From positions 59,912-123,911 of the forward strand of contig JAFQFA010000024.1 in NCBI GenBank assembly GCA_017398725.1: 64,000 nt of DNA, given 5' to 3'. Positions 32,928 through 40,963 of this stretch are shown in pieces. The notes below the pieces were generated by a model. It was not told the origin of the DNA and did no database searches. It saw only the letters and a list, made by a program, of their open reading frames with translations. The position numbers and the translations under genes are program-made. The DNA comes from Oscillospiraceae bacterium. Its GTDB lineage: Bacteria > Bacillota > Clostridia > Oscillospirales > Oscillospiraceae. How positions within the stretch are numbered: the stretch's first letter is position 1; every line of letters starts with the position of its first letter.

Positions 32928-33182
32928 ATGAAAGCGTTTAAAACTGTACTGAAGGTTCTGGCCGTTTTGGCTGCCGTGGGTGCTGCCCTGTATGTGGGCA
33001 TTACCTACCGCGAAAAGATCATCGACTGGGTCAAAAAGGTACTCAAGATCGATGCTCCCGCCGAGGAGTGCTGCTGCGACGAAGATTGCTGCTGCGACAG
33101 CGAGTGCTGCTGTGAAGAAGCGGCCACGGAAGAAGTCGCTGCAGAAACCGCAGAAGTTGAAGATAAGGACTTCGAAGGTTAA
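32928..33182 (+). CDS. Small membrane protein with three Cys triplets
   Basis: An 84-residue protein of unknown family. Residues 5-24 form a membrane helix (KTVLKVLAVLAAVGAALYVG), 25-44 a short amphipathic basic segment (YREKIIDWVKKVLK), and 48-62 three CCC triplets separated by three acidic or polar residues each (CCCDEDCCC, then DSECCC). The tail is acidic (EEVAAETAEVEDKDFEG). With the basic residues after the helix, the Cys part should face the cytosol. Nine clustered thiols among acids suggest soft-metal binding or a lipidation/redox role. GGAGGGTG precedes the ATG; own promoter and a very strong terminator show it is a real, independently expressed gene. Confidence 0.85.
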   Translation: MKAFKTVLKVLAVLAAVGAALYVGITYREKIIDWVKKVLKIDAPAEECCCDEDCCCDSECCCEEAATEEVAAETAEVEDKDFEG

Positions 33183-33193
33183 AAAAACATTGA

Positions 33194-33230
33194 AAAACCG
33201 GTTCGATATCTTGAATATCGAACCGGTTTT
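33194..33230 (+). terminator. Intrinsic terminator after the CCC-triplet gene
   Basis: Sixteen-base perfect stem (33194-33209 with 33215-33230), CTTGA loop, ending in four T. Confidence 0.88.
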
Positions 33231-33233
33231 CTA

Positions 33234-33262
33234 TTTACATTTATGGAAGCAACCTGTATAAT
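33234..33262 (+). promoter_or_regulatory. Promoter of the AEC transporter gene
   Basis: TTTACA (33234-33239), 17 bases, exact TATAAT (33257-33262). Confidence 0.7.
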
Positions 33263-33286
33263 AACCTTCGAGAAAGAAGGGGTATT

Positions 33287-34231
33287 ATGGGCGAAATCTT
33301 TACCATGACACTGGCCAATGTGGTAAAAATGCTTATTTTTATCGGCGTTGGATATCTGCTCAGCCATACAGGGCGTTTCCCCAAGGATGCATCTAAAACG
33401 CTATCTACCTTGGCGACTATGCTGCTCCTGCCGGCTTACAACATAAAAAATCTTTCCCAGAATTTCACCGTGGATAAAGTAGGCGAAAAGCTGCTGATTC
33501 TGGGCTTCGGCGTGATCTGTGTTGTCGCCGCTTTGGGCCTTGCTTGGCTTCTGGCAAAATGGCTGGGTAAAAGCGACCTTGAGATCCGCACTTTGGTATA
33601 TGCATATACCATTCCCAACTACGCTTATTTCGGCTACCCGCTGATCGAAGCGGTATTTGGCGCCCCCTTTCTTGCGGATGTGATGGTATTTACCCTTCCC
33701 TTTTCCATCATGACCAATACTTACGGCTACTGGCTGCTGACCAAGAACACCACCGGCACCAAGGTCACCTTCAAGCGACTGATCACAACGCCGGTGATCT
33801 GGGCTCCCTTTATCGGCATTACAATGGGACTTACCCAATTGCAGCTGCCGGAAATGGTCACAAACCTCCTGTCTTCCAGTGCCGCCTGCATGAACCCCAT
33901 CTCCATGCTGCTGGTAGGCTTTGCTCTGGGCAATACCAAAATATGGAAGCTTTTTACCGGCGGAAGAGCTTATTTCCTGTCTGCGATCCGGATGATCGGA
34001 ATCCCCTTGGTGTTCTTTGTTGTGCTCTTTTTTACAGGTATGCGGGGCGACTTCCTGCTGATTCCCTTGCTGGTTATGAGCATGCCTATCGGCGTAAACA
34101 CCGTGGTATTCCCGGAAAGCTGCGGCGAGGATGCCACAGATAATGCCCGGATTCTGTTTATTTCCTACATAATGGCACTGGTGTTCCTGCCGCTGGTATT
34201 CAGCCTGATTACAAAACTGGCTGCCCTTTAA
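33287..34231 (+). CDS. AEC (auxin efflux carrier) family transporter
   Basis: A 314-residue integral membrane protein with about ten helices in the AEC/BASS-like five-plus-five arrangement. Family features are the N-terminal MLIFIGVGYLLSHTGRFP, LLLPAYNIKNLSQNF, YTIPNYAYFGYPLIEAVFG in the first half, and FALGNTKIWKL, RMIGIPLVFFVVLFFTG and MPIGVNTVVFPESCGED in the second, the last two matching the crossing helices that bind substrate. Bacterial members export or import organic acids such as malate. Substrate unknown here. Single gene with its own promoter and terminator; possibly a carboxylate carrier given the citrate-lyase genes elsewhere in the window (inference). Confidence 0.9.
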   Translation: MGEIFTMTLANVVKMLIFIGVGYLLSHTGRFPKDASKTLSTLATMLLLPAYNIKNLSQNFTVDKVGEKLLILGFGVICVVAALGLAWLLAKWLGKSDLEIRTLVYAYTIPNYAYFGYPLIEAVFGAPFLADVMVFTLPFSIMTNTYGYWLLTKNTTGTKVTFKRLITTPVIWAPFIGITMGLTQLQLPEMVTNLLSSSAACMNPISMLLVGFALGNTKIWKLFTGGRAYFLSAIRMIGIPLVFFVVLFFTGMRGDFLLIPLLVMSMPIGVNTVVFPESCGEDATDNARILFISYIMALVFLPLVFSLITKLAAL

Positions 34232-34235
34232 AAAT

Positions 34236-34271
34236 AAAAAGCTCCGCGTTCAGAGGAACGCGGAGCTTTTT
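34236..34271. terminator. Bidirectional terminator between the AEC and VanY genes
   Basis: Sixteen-base stem (34236-34251 with 34256-34271), AGAG loop, A-rich on one side and T-rich on the other. Confidence 0.9.
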
Positions 34272-34272
34272 G

Positions 34273-35556
34273 TTATTGAATGGACACAAAATACTCTTCC
34301 AACGTCACGCCGCTTTCATAGACTGCCTTTGCCAGCGTTTTGCCCAGATAGCGGAAATGCCAAGGCTCGTAATTAAAGCCTGTGGTTTCCGTCTTATCCT
34401 CCGGATAGCGAAGAATAAATCCGTACTCCCAGCAATGGGCAGCCAACCATGCATAAGTCTTTTTGCCACTGCCTAAGTCGATACCCACACCCAAATGATG
34501 TTCGCTGGTACCGGGCACTGCAACATAACCGGCGGTCATTTTCTCCGCCTCAGCATAGCTATAGCCCTGTGCCATATAATTTTTGCGGTAATCCTCCCAG
34601 ATGGATTGCTGCTTTTTTTCATCCCGGTATGCAGAATTGATCCGCACCTTGTTTCCCGCCTTGCGGCAGGCAGACAGCATCGTCTGCAAGGCTTCGGCAC
34701 AAGTGGCATCCACCTGATAGCCCTCTACCTTTACAAGCTGGAGCTGATAATCCGATGTTATGGGATTCCAAGGATTCACCAAGGGAACATACTTACCGTC
34801 TTCCTCAAAAAACCGCCGGGTTCCCTCCAAAGTTACAAAGCCGGTAACCGCCGCGCCGTTTTCCTGCATATAATAGCGGCCCTGCGGGATCGTAAGCCAG
34901 CCGGTATGGGCTTTGCCGTCTTCTGCCAAGAAGAAAATTCCATCCTCCGCGTTCAGCCAACCGGTTTGCATGATACCGTCAGCATTCAGGTAATACCGGC
35001 CTTCGTCCATATCCAACCAGCCGGTGTGCCGGTGTCCTTGCGGGTGGAGGTAATACCTGCCCGTTTCTAAATCCAGCCAACCGGTTTGCATGATGCCGTC
35101 GGCAGCCAAATAATAGTGGTTTTCCTCGAAAAGAAGCCAGCCGGTGTGCATTTTGAAATCGCTGCCGAAGTAATAGGTCCCTTCTGCCGCATCCAGCCAG
35201 CCGGCATAGGCTGCGCCATCCGGCTGCAGGTAATACCGGTCTTCATTCTGGGTAAGCCAACCGGTTTGCATGACACCGTCCGGTGCCAAGAAATAAGTAC
35301 CCTCTTCGGTGGTCACCCAGCCGGTTTCCATAGCGGCTTGTTCGTTAAAATAATACCGCTCGCCCTCCACCGTGACCCAGCCGGTGGTCAGCCTTCCAAA
35401 ATAGTTCCGGTACCGGACCGTGCCGTCCGCTTCCGTCACCCAACCGGAGGCATCGAAAAGGGGCACCTGAAATACAAAGTAGCTCAGGAGCAAACCGCAC
35501 AAAACCAATGCCGCAGCAACGATTCCGGCGATGATGCTTTTTTTCTTTCCGCTCAT
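34273..35556 (-). CDS. Membrane-anchored VanY-type D,D-carboxypeptidase with cell-wall-binding repeats
   Basis: A 427-residue M15B carboxypeptidase that should remove the terminal D-Ala of peptidoglycan stem peptides. Residues 8-30 are an uncleaved membrane anchor (IIAGIVAAALVLCGLLLSYF). About 36-265 holds some eleven 20-residue choline-binding-like repeats of the form TGWL-x8-YYL-x4-G. The catalytic domain has INSAYRDEKKQQSIW, GTSEHHLGVGIDL (H353 and D360 as zinc ligands) and EPWHFRYLG (catalytic E397, ligand H400). The repeats likely hold the enzyme at wall polymers. Not accompanied by vanA/H/X, so resistance is unlikely. Confidence 0.92.
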   Translation of the reverse strand: MSGKKKSIIAGIVAAALVLCGLLLSYFVFQVPLFDASGWVTEADGTVRYRNYFGRLTTGWVTVEGERYYFNEQAAMETGWVTTEEGTYFLAPDGVMQTGWLTQNEDRYYLQPDGAAYAGWLDAAEGTYYFGSDFKMHTGWLLFEENHYYLAADGIMQTGWLDLETGRYYLHPQGHRHTGWLDMDEGRYYLNADGIMQTGWLNAEDGIFFLAEDGKAHTGWLTIPQGRYYMQENGAAVTGFVTLEGTRRFFEEDGKYVPLVNPWNPITSDYQLQLVKVEGYQVDATCAEALQTMLSACRKAGNKVRINSAYRDEKKQQSIWEDYRKNYMAQGYSYAEAEKMTAGYVAVPGTSEHHLGVGIDLGSGKKTYAWLAAHCWEYGFILRYPEDKTETTGFNYEPWHFRYLGKTLAKAVYESGVTLEEYFVSIQ

Positions 35557-35625
35557 AAAAGTCTCTCCTAAAATGATCGTTTGGTCATTTTAGCATATTT
35601 TTCCAATTTTTGCAACTTAGCAAAA

Positions 35626-36660
35626 TCAATCCAGATCCTTGGAAGACAAAATAAGGATATAGGGTGACTTGTCCTCATCCAGTTCCGCGAGGTAGGATTT
35701 GACCATACTCTCTTTGGTGGCAATACAGCCGGCAGTGGATTTACTGCCTACATGGAAGAAAATCGCAGAACCGGCCCCGGGTACACAGTCCGTGTTGTAA
35801 TCCACCACGAAGCCATATTTATATGCAGTGGTGTAGCTGCCCATCTTCTCGGCACTGGTCCAGTCCTTGTTTGCCGTTCCCTCCACCTTTTGGTTATAGT
35901 ATTCCGAATCCGGATCGTCTACCCAATAGGTATCCGATGTGATCTTAAAAATATCCAATCCGGTGGAAGGTTTGCTGCTGATATAAAAGGCAGTACCTAC
36001 AGAATACAGGCCGGTAGGCGTGCAGCCATCCCCTTCCTCTTTGGAATTGCTGACACCGTTGCGTCCTACATAGCCGCTGCACTGCAGCGCTGTCTGCTCC
36101 TTCCACTGTCCGTCTTTTACCGCAAAAAAGCGGATCTTTGCCTTATTGCCGCTGGCAACCACCGTGATCAGCTGCGTGCAGTCGTTGTGGGACAGCTCTT
36201 CATATGTATTTCCGGAAGCTTCCAGCATTGCCGTCAGCGCTTCCGGCGGGCCGTCTTCCTCTTCGGTGGTATCCCCTTCGGTAGGCTTCTCGGTAGGCTT
36301 CTCGGTAGGTTTCTCAGTAGGCTTCTCGGTAGGTTTCTCCGTGGGCTTCGGTGCCGGCTTTGTAGGCGGCGTCGTAACCGGCTCGGTGGCTTCCGTTCCT
36401 TCGGTAGCTTCCGTTTCTTCGGTAGCTTCCGTTTCCTCCGTTGCCTGCGTCATCTCTGTGGCTTCTGTTTGCTCAGTCGCTTTCGTGATCGGCACAGTCT
36501 GCGTCTGCTGGGTTGTGGCAGGTTCTGTCTGCATCGGATCAGCTTTTCCCTCCCGGAGCATCATATTCACCAGTATTCCGGCACAGATCACAAACAATAC
36601 AGACAGGGCAAAGACCCATCTGCCCAGCGCTTGGTTCGCGCTTTTTTTATGCTTTGCCAT
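35626..36660 (-). CDS. L,D-transpeptidase (YkuD-like) with a Thr/Glu/Pro-rich wall-spanning linker
   Basis: A 344-residue surface protein: cytoplasmic KKSANQ start, one membrane segment (about 15-35, WVFALSVLFVICAGILVNMM), a long low-complexity linker with EATE units followed by five KPTE units (about 50-135), and a C-terminal YkuD-type domain. In the domain, FFHVGSKSTAGCIA carries H303 and C312 in the usual His-Cys arrangement, and TPTGLYSVGTAF matches the family's PTPxGxF block. It should cross-link or cleave peptidoglycan outside the membrane. Ten bases from the next L,D-transpeptidase gene; the two form an operon with plsC. Confidence 0.88.
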   Translation of the reverse strand: MAKHKKSANQALGRWVFALSVLFVICAGILVNMMLREGKADPMQTEPATTQQTQTVPITKATEQTEATEMTQATEETEATEETEATEGTEATEPVTTPPTKPAPKPTEKPTEKPTEKPTEKPTEKPTEGDTTEEEDGPPEALTAMLEASGNTYEELSHNDCTQLITVVASGNKAKIRFFAVKDGQWKEQTALQCSGYVGRNGVSNSKEEGDGCTPTGLYSVGTAFYISSKPSTGLDIFKITSDTYWVDDPDSEYYNQKVEGTANKDWTSAEKMGSYTTAYKYGFVVDYNTDCVPGAGSAIFFHVGSKSTAGCIATKESMVKSYLAELDEDKSPYILILSSKDLD

Positions 36661-36669
36661 AACTGCTCC

Positions 36670-37674
36670 TTAATTTACAGTGATCTCGATAACGGGTTTT
36701 TTACTGTAATCCAGCTTTTGGATCAGCTTTTTCATGTTAGCAGAAGAAATATCCACACAGCCGGCAGTAGGCTTAATGGCGGTTTTCTTGCCGCAAATGG
36801 TGATTACAGAACCTTTTCCCGCCACCACATCATCCGATGTATAACCATCACCGTTATGCTCGATGAAGATCAGAATGTTGGAAGAATTGGCAAGGGTCTT
36901 GCCCACAGGATCATAGCTTACTCCCTTGGGCAAATCTTTGATGCTTTGAATGGTGTTGTAGTAGGCAGACAGGGGCTCATCCACAATGCAGGTATCCTTT
37001 GTAGTCTTTTCATAGGGCCAGCTATCGTTGCCGATACTGCCGGAAGACAGGGCCACACCCAGCTTAAAGGTACCCTTCGGGGTGCGTTTCTTTCCTTCGC
37101 CGTAATTGGAGCTGATACCGTTTTTACCCACAGTGGCATCGCAGCTGAAATCCTTTACCCACTGGCCGTCTTCCCAGTTATACAGCGTCAGTTTTCCGTA
37201 GGAGGAGCCGGAAGCTGCCGTAACGACCACCTTCTGATCATAGCCGTCGGGATTTCCTTCCGGAACGCCCTTGGAAACACAGATCTCCACCACAGCTCCT
37301 TTCTCGGGAACCGTATCAACAGGGATGCTCTGGCTGATCACATAGCCGGCTTCCACATCGCTGCTGTAGGCATAGGCAACGGTTGCCAGAATGCCCGCCT
37401 GATTCAAGGCAGCTACCGCGTCCTCATAGGAAGCACCCACGCACTGGGGCATCCGACCGGCGGGCGCATCCACACTAACCGTGCCCTCATCGAGAACCTT
37501 ATTGCCGCTGAGAAGCCCCTCCAAGCCCGGAATTTTGATCTCGGGCAAGGTGACTTCCACCATTTCAATTCCCATCTTATCCGCGATCTGGCCGCAGCCG
37601 GACAGCAGCACTGTGCTGAGCAGAACCATCGCAACCAGCGCAAGAATCCGTTTTTTTCCGTTAAACCGACACAT
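36670..37674 (-). CDS. Lipoprotein with PASTA-like and L,D-transpeptidase domains
   Basis: A 334-residue lipoprotein: signal ending LLSTVLLSGC with lipidated C27, a PASTA-like module at about 75-135 (MPQCVGASYEDAVAALNQAG, VISQSIPVDTVPEKGAVVEI) and a YkuD-type catalytic domain with KRTPKGTFKLGVAL, FIEHNGDG and KPTAGCVDIS (C306). PASTA modules bind muropeptides, so it probably targets the enzyme to new wall. The start overlaps plsC by 14 bases. It is a relative of the neighbouring transpeptidase with a different anchor, suggesting two differently placed cross-linking enzymes. Confidence 0.87.
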   Translation of the reverse strand: MCRFNGKKRILALVAMVLLSTVLLSGCGQIADKMGIEMVEVTLPEIKIPGLEGLLSGNKVLDEGTVSVDAPAGRMPQCVGASYEDAVAALNQAGILATVAYAYSSDVEAGYVISQSIPVDTVPEKGAVVEICVSKGVPEGNPDGYDQKVVVTAASGSSYGKLTLYNWEDGQWVKDFSCDATVGKNGISSNYGEGKKRTPKGTFKLGVALSSGSIGNDSWPYEKTTKDTCIVDEPLSAYYNTIQSIKDLPKGVSYDPVGKTLANSSNILIFIEHNGDGYTSDDVVAGKGSVITICGKKTAIKPTAGCVDISSANMKKLIQKLDYSKKPVIEITVN

Positions 37675-38959
37675 TACCAGCCAACTCCTTTTCCGCTTTT
37701 ACTTTTTGTTTGTTCATACTGCGCAAATAGATCTCTTCCGTGGCAAACGCCAGCTTCGTGATCCTATTTTTATCGGTGATCCGGCAGTAGAAGGAATCAT
37801 TTTCTGTGGAAATATCCACATAATCCTTACCGTCAATCGGCGTGAAATCGTACTCCACATGCAAGCTGTTGGTCTGCTGGGGCTGCCGGTGAATATAATA
37901 ATCCTTCCCGCGATAGTGCCCTTTGAGCACAAAGCCTTTTTCCGGATCGTGGGTCAACACAGCTTTCCCCAAGGGAATGTAGCGGTATACCCGGGGCAGA
38001 GAGTAGACCTGCACCGCATCTTCAAACCGATAAGTGCCTTCTTCGATCTGTTTTTTCACCTGCTGCCGTTCCCAAGCGAACCAATCCGGGATATGGTCAA
38101 ACTCGGTTTCCCCTTCCAGCGCACGAATCCGGCCGGTCTCCTCCCAGACCCAACGCTTATCACAATGGGTGCAGTGAAGCTGGGCGCCTTTGGCCTCCAT
38201 AGAAAATTCCGTCTTGCAATGGGGGCATTGATACAGAACCTTTTCCAATCCCTCTGCACGGTATTCCTCTTTTATGCGAATGCCATTTTCTTTCTGATAC
38301 CGGTAGTCATCGTACTGCAAAGCATCCCGCAAGACTTGATTGATCTCATCAACAGACATATTGGCGATCTGCTCCGGAGTCAGGATCACCCGGAACGTAG
38401 TATGCAGAGGCACTTTGCGTTTATTGCGGACATTCCAGACAGGGGCATACAGATGGTTGCCATGGTGGACCACCGCCACCACCGGCACCTTATTCATGCG
38501 GATCAGTTTTCCCAAGGAATCCGGCAGGAAGGATGTGATGCCGCAAGGGGTGTACCGGGCTTCCGGATACATGGCAAGAATATCTCCCCGCTGCAAGACC
38601 TTTCGGATGGATTTGACTAAGGGGACATCGTTGGTAAACTTTCGGGTAGAGATGGCGCCGATCCACTCCAGCAAGAAGAACTTATTGATATAGCCATCGA
38701 TATTGACTACATTGCTCACAGCGTGGGGAAAGGTGGCCATGGCCGCCAGTTCAAAATCCACAAAATGCATATGATTGCTCAGCATCATATAAGGGGGCTT
38801 GATGGGTTCAGAGTCTACCCACTCCACCTTGTATTCTTTGCCGATCAGCATCATCTTGGACAGCACCCAGATCAGGCCTGTCCAGAATTTGCCCTGATGC
38901 CACGGCGTTCTGCCGGTCTTATAGCGCTTTTTATTTTTATAGTTCACTTCGATATCCAT
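37661..38959 (-). CDS. PlsC-type 1-acylglycerol-3-phosphate acyltransferase with zinc ribbon
   Basis: A 432-residue acyltransferase. The N-terminal two hundred residues are PlsC-like with the NHMHFVDFE form of the HX4D motif (H63, D68), YINKFFLLEWIGAI, MYPEARYT (for FPEGT) and VPVVAVVHHGN. After this come an extra helical region, a zinc ribbon (CPHC and CTHC, about 240-265) and a C-terminal 170-residue part unlike standard PlsC. Start chosen at ATG 38959, with AGGAG 9 bases before it. It acylates phospholipid precursors or another surface lipid; the added half suggests a specialised acceptor. First gene of the operon with both L,D-transpeptidases. Confidence 0.85.
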   Translation of the reverse strand: MDIEVNYKNKKRYKTGRTPWHQGKFWTGLIWVLSKMMLIGKEYKVEWVDSEPIKPPYMMLSNHMHFVDFELAAMATFPHAVSNVVNIDGYINKFFLLEWIGAISTRKFTNDVPLVKSIRKVLQRGDILAMYPEARYTPCGITSFLPDSLGKLIRMNKVPVVAVVHHGNHLYAPVWNVRNKRKVPLHTTFRVILTPEQIANMSVDEINQVLRDALQYDDYRYQKENGIRIKEEYRAEGLEKVLYQCPHCKTEFSMEAKGAQLHCTHCDKRWVWEETGRIRALEGETEFDHIPDWFAWERQQVKKQIEEGTYRFEDAVQVYSLPRVYRYIPLGKAVLTHDPEKGFVLKGHYRGKDYYIHRQPQQTNSLHVEYDFTPIDGKDYVDISTENDSFYCRITDKNRITKLAFATEEIYLRSMNKQKVKAEKELAGNVSV

Positions 38960-39036
38960 ACATTCACACTCCTGCATACCATTTTAATCGATATAACAAG
39001 AAAACGCAAGAAATATTGCTTTTCGGCAAATATTTC

Positions 39037-39065
39037 TTGCAGTGCCTTTTCGCCGGTGGTACAAT
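39037..39065 (+). promoter_or_regulatory. Promoter of the alpha/beta hydrolase gene
   Basis: TTGCAG (39037-39042), 17 bases, TACAAT (39060-39065). Confidence 0.7.
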
Positions 39066-39089
39066 GACAGAAAGTTTGGAGGAATACAT

Positions 39090-40040
39090 ATGGAATTTCT
39101 TTGGATATTATTGGGAAGTCTTCTGTTTTGCGTTATTGCCGTGGGCGTGATCGCCTATATTTGCTACCGGATGGCTTTTTATGCACCCCCCAGAACCCCC
39201 CGGGACCCGGATGCCTTCGATCTGCCGGAGGGAGAAATTTACGAGCCCTTCCGGGAAGTGATGACCGGATATGCCCGGCACTTACGTTCCCTGCCCTACG
39301 AAACATTTGAGATCCGTTCTTTTGACGGCTTGCGGCTCACCGCAAAGTACTACGAATATGCCTCCGGCGCCCCGATAGAAATCATGTTCCACGGCTATCG
39401 TGGCAACGCAGAGCGGGATCTCAGCGGTGGTGTTCAGCGGTGCTTCGCGGTTGGCAGAAGCGCCTTTGTGGTGGATCAGCGGTGCTGCGGCAACAGCGAG
39501 GGGCGCACCATTACTTTTGGTATCAAGGAGCATCGGGACTGCCTTAACTGGGTGGATTTCGTCGTAAAGCACTTCGGTCCGGATGTAAAGATCGTCCTCA
39601 CCGGCATTTCCATGGGTGCTTCCACGGTGCTGATGGCAGCGGGAAAGGCGCTTCCGGAAAATGTGATCGGTGTACTGGCAGATTGCGGCTTTTCTTCTGC
39701 CAAAGAAATTATAAAAACCGTTATCAAGCAGATGGGTCTGCCGGCTGGAATCAGCTACCCCTTTGTAAAACTGGGTGCCAAGCTTTACGGCCGTTTTGAT
39801 CTGGAGGAATACTCCCCCATGGAAGCCCTGAAAACCTGCGCCTTGCCGGTGATCTTCTATCACGGAGAAACCGACGATTTTGTTCCCTGCTATATGAGCC
39901 GGGAAATGTTTGCCGCCTATGAAGGCAAAAAGGCGCTGATCACCATCCCCAACGCCGGACACGGCTTAAGTTACCCCGTAGATCCTGCGCGATATTTGCA
40001 AACTTTGCGGGATTTCTTCGGCCCGGAAGCTTCGGCATAA
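39090..40040 (+). CDS. Membrane-anchored alpha/beta hydrolase
   Basis: A 316-residue serine hydrolase. Residues 1-24 are an N-terminal membrane helix (FLWILLGSLLFCVIAVGVI). The hydrolase core shows the oxyanion strand IMFHGYRGNAERD, the nucleophile elbow GISMGAS with S174, the acid in YHGETDDFVP and the His in NAGHGLSYP. It belongs to the BAAT/esterase-like hydrolases found widely in Clostridia; substrate unknown. Start is the ATG at 39090 with TTTGGAGGA upstream. A fragment of a close paralog lies at 26950-27042. Single gene with promoter and terminator. Confidence 0.88.
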   Translation: MEFLWILLGSLLFCVIAVGVIAYICYRMAFYAPPRTPRDPDAFDLPEGEIYEPFREVMTGYARHLRSLPYETFEIRSFDGLRLTAKYYEYASGAPIEIMFHGYRGNAERDLSGGVQRCFAVGRSAFVVDQRCCGNSEGRTITFGIKEHRDCLNWVDFVVKHFGPDVKIVLTGISMGASTVLMAAGKALPENVIGVLADCGFSSAKEIIKTVIKQMGLPAGISYPFVKLGAKLYGRFDLEEYSPMEALKTCALPVIFYHGETDDFVPCYMSREMFAAYEGKKALITIPNAGHGLSYPVDPARYLQTLRDFFGPEASA

Positions 40041-40049
40041 AAATAAAAC

Positions 40050-40084
40050 AGCAGATATCTTGGTGATATCTGCTGCTTTTCTTT
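40050..40084 (+). terminator. Intrinsic terminator after the hydrolase gene
   Basis: Ten-base stem (40050-40059 with 40065-40074), five-base loop, then GCTTTTCTTT. Confidence 0.8.
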
Positions 40085-40215
40085 ACTGTGCTGCGGCAAT
40101 GACCACCTGTATCACAAAAGCTGTCATGACGGTTCATCTGTGTATACTTTTTTTGCCTCTTGGGCAAACTGGGTTTGGCTGGTGAAAAATTCGCCCCGGA
40201 AATGGAAAAAAGTGC

Positions 40216-40243
40216 TTGACTTTTTCCCATCTTTCGATATAAT
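40216..40243 (+). promoter_or_regulatory. Promoter of the tRNA-Gln gene
   Basis: TTGACT (40216-40221), 16 bases, exact TATAAT (40238-40243). Confidence 0.75.
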
Positions 40244-40263
40244 AATACCCGTGCTTGACACAC

Positions 40264-40337
40264 AGAGGATTAGTGTAACGGTAGCACACCGGACTCTGAC
40301 TCCGTTTGCGGGGGTTCGAATCCCTCATCCTCTGCCA
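40264..40337 (+). tRNA. tRNA-Gln, anticodon CTG
   Basis: Acceptor stem AGAGGAT/ATCCTCT, D arm with AACGGTA loop, anticodon loop CTCTGAC (anticodon CTG), T arm GGGGTTCGAATCCC-type, discriminator G and encoded CCA at 40335-40337. The top base pair of the anticodon stem is mismatched (C/T). A promoter and a terminator flank it. Confidence 0.9.
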
Positions 40338-40340
40338 TTA

Positions 40341-40377
40341 AAACCCCAATCACATTTGTGGTTGGGGTTTTAATTTT
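40341..40377 (+). terminator. Terminator after tRNA-Gln
   Basis: AAAACCCCAA pairs with TTGGGGTTTT, and the inner TCACA/TGTGG extends the stem; followed by AATTTT. Confidence 0.8.
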
Positions 40378-40380
40378 ACT

Positions 40381-40540
40381 GGAGGTAGGGATTTGAACCA
40401 ATCGCAGTGCAACATGCCAGTGGCATGTTGCTGCCACCAGTGCAAACACTGGTGGCTACCTTGATTACTCGAATCCCTCATCCTCTTTCCCCCTCCGATC
40501 ACTACCTTGGTTGCCCGAATCCCTCATCCTCTTCCCCGTA
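40381..40540 (+). repeat. tRNA-derived repeats and paired hairpins
   Basis: The 17 bases CGAATCCCTCATCCTCT at the 3-prime end of tRNA-Gln (40317-40333) are repeated at 40470-40486 and 40516-40532, each followed by a pyrimidine-rich stretch. Between them 40381-40400 reads, on the minus strand, like the T arm and acceptor of another tRNA (TGGTTCAAATCCCTACCTCC). Two back-to-back hairpins occur at 40409-40431 (10-base stem) and 40433-40456 (10-base stem, CAAA loop). No gene in this stretch. Confidence 0.65.
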
Positions 40541-40582
40541 TAGAACACCACCTTTATTACTCAAAATATCCCGAAAAGCCAA

Positions 40583-40611
40583 TTGATTTCAATGGCAAAG
40601 TATGCTATAGT
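40583..40611 (+). promoter_or_regulatory. Promoter of the ACT/UPF0210 operon
   Basis: TTGATT (40583-40588), 17 bases, TATAGT (40606-40611). Confidence 0.65.
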
Positions 40612-40658
40612 GTAAGAGATTATACAAAAAATCTCCATTTAAGAAAGGATACATAAAA

Positions 40659-40928
40659 ATGAAAGCTGTAGTTACTGTTGTAGGTAAGGATACCGTGGGC
40701 ATTCTCGCCAAGGTCAGCACCGCCTGCGTAGAGCATAACGCAAATATTATCGATGTAACCCAGTCCGTTATGAAGGACATGTTCACCATGGTCATGCTCA
40801 TCGATATTTCTGACCTGAGCACAGATTTCTCCGCCCTGCAGAACGGTCTGTACGCCCTCGGTGACAAGATCGGCATGAAGATCCACGTTATGCACGAGGA
40901 TATCTTCAACTCCATGCACCACATCTAA
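40659..40928 (+). CDS. ACT-domain protein (UPF0237)
   Basis: An 89-residue stand-alone ACT domain, a ligand-binding fold that usually senses amino acids. It begins MKAVVTVVGKDTVGILAKVS with the family's VGxDxxGI turn, and continues ANIIDVTQSVMKDMFTMVML and LYALGDKIGMKIHVMHEDIF. It is GcvR-like but much shorter. The UPF0210 gene follows 35 bases downstream; this two-gene pairing is conserved in many Firmicutes and archaea, so the ACT protein probably regulates or partners the UPF0210 protein. AGAAAGGAT precedes the ATG. Confidence 0.9.
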   Translation: MKAVVTVVGKDTVGILAKVSTACVEHNANIIDVTQSVMKDMFTMVMLIDISDLSTDFSALQNGLYALGDKIGMKIHVMHEDIFNSMHHI

Positions 40929-40963
40929 TCACATCTGCAAATATCAGAATAAGGTAAAAGAAT

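Noticed and set aside
34840-35420. Another series of about 60-base repeats
   Set aside because: They encode the 20-residue wall-binding repeats of the VanY-type protein and drift as coding repeats do.
36280-36460. Short regular DNA repeats resembling a CRISPR or satellite array
   Set aside because: The repeats are codons for KPTE and EATE units of a transpeptidase linker; no spacers and no cas genes.
35752-37761. A 669-codon plus-strand frame opposite the L,D-transpeptidases
   Set aside because: Antisense shadow; its Arg/Gly-rich repeat is just the complement of the KPTE/EATE linker.
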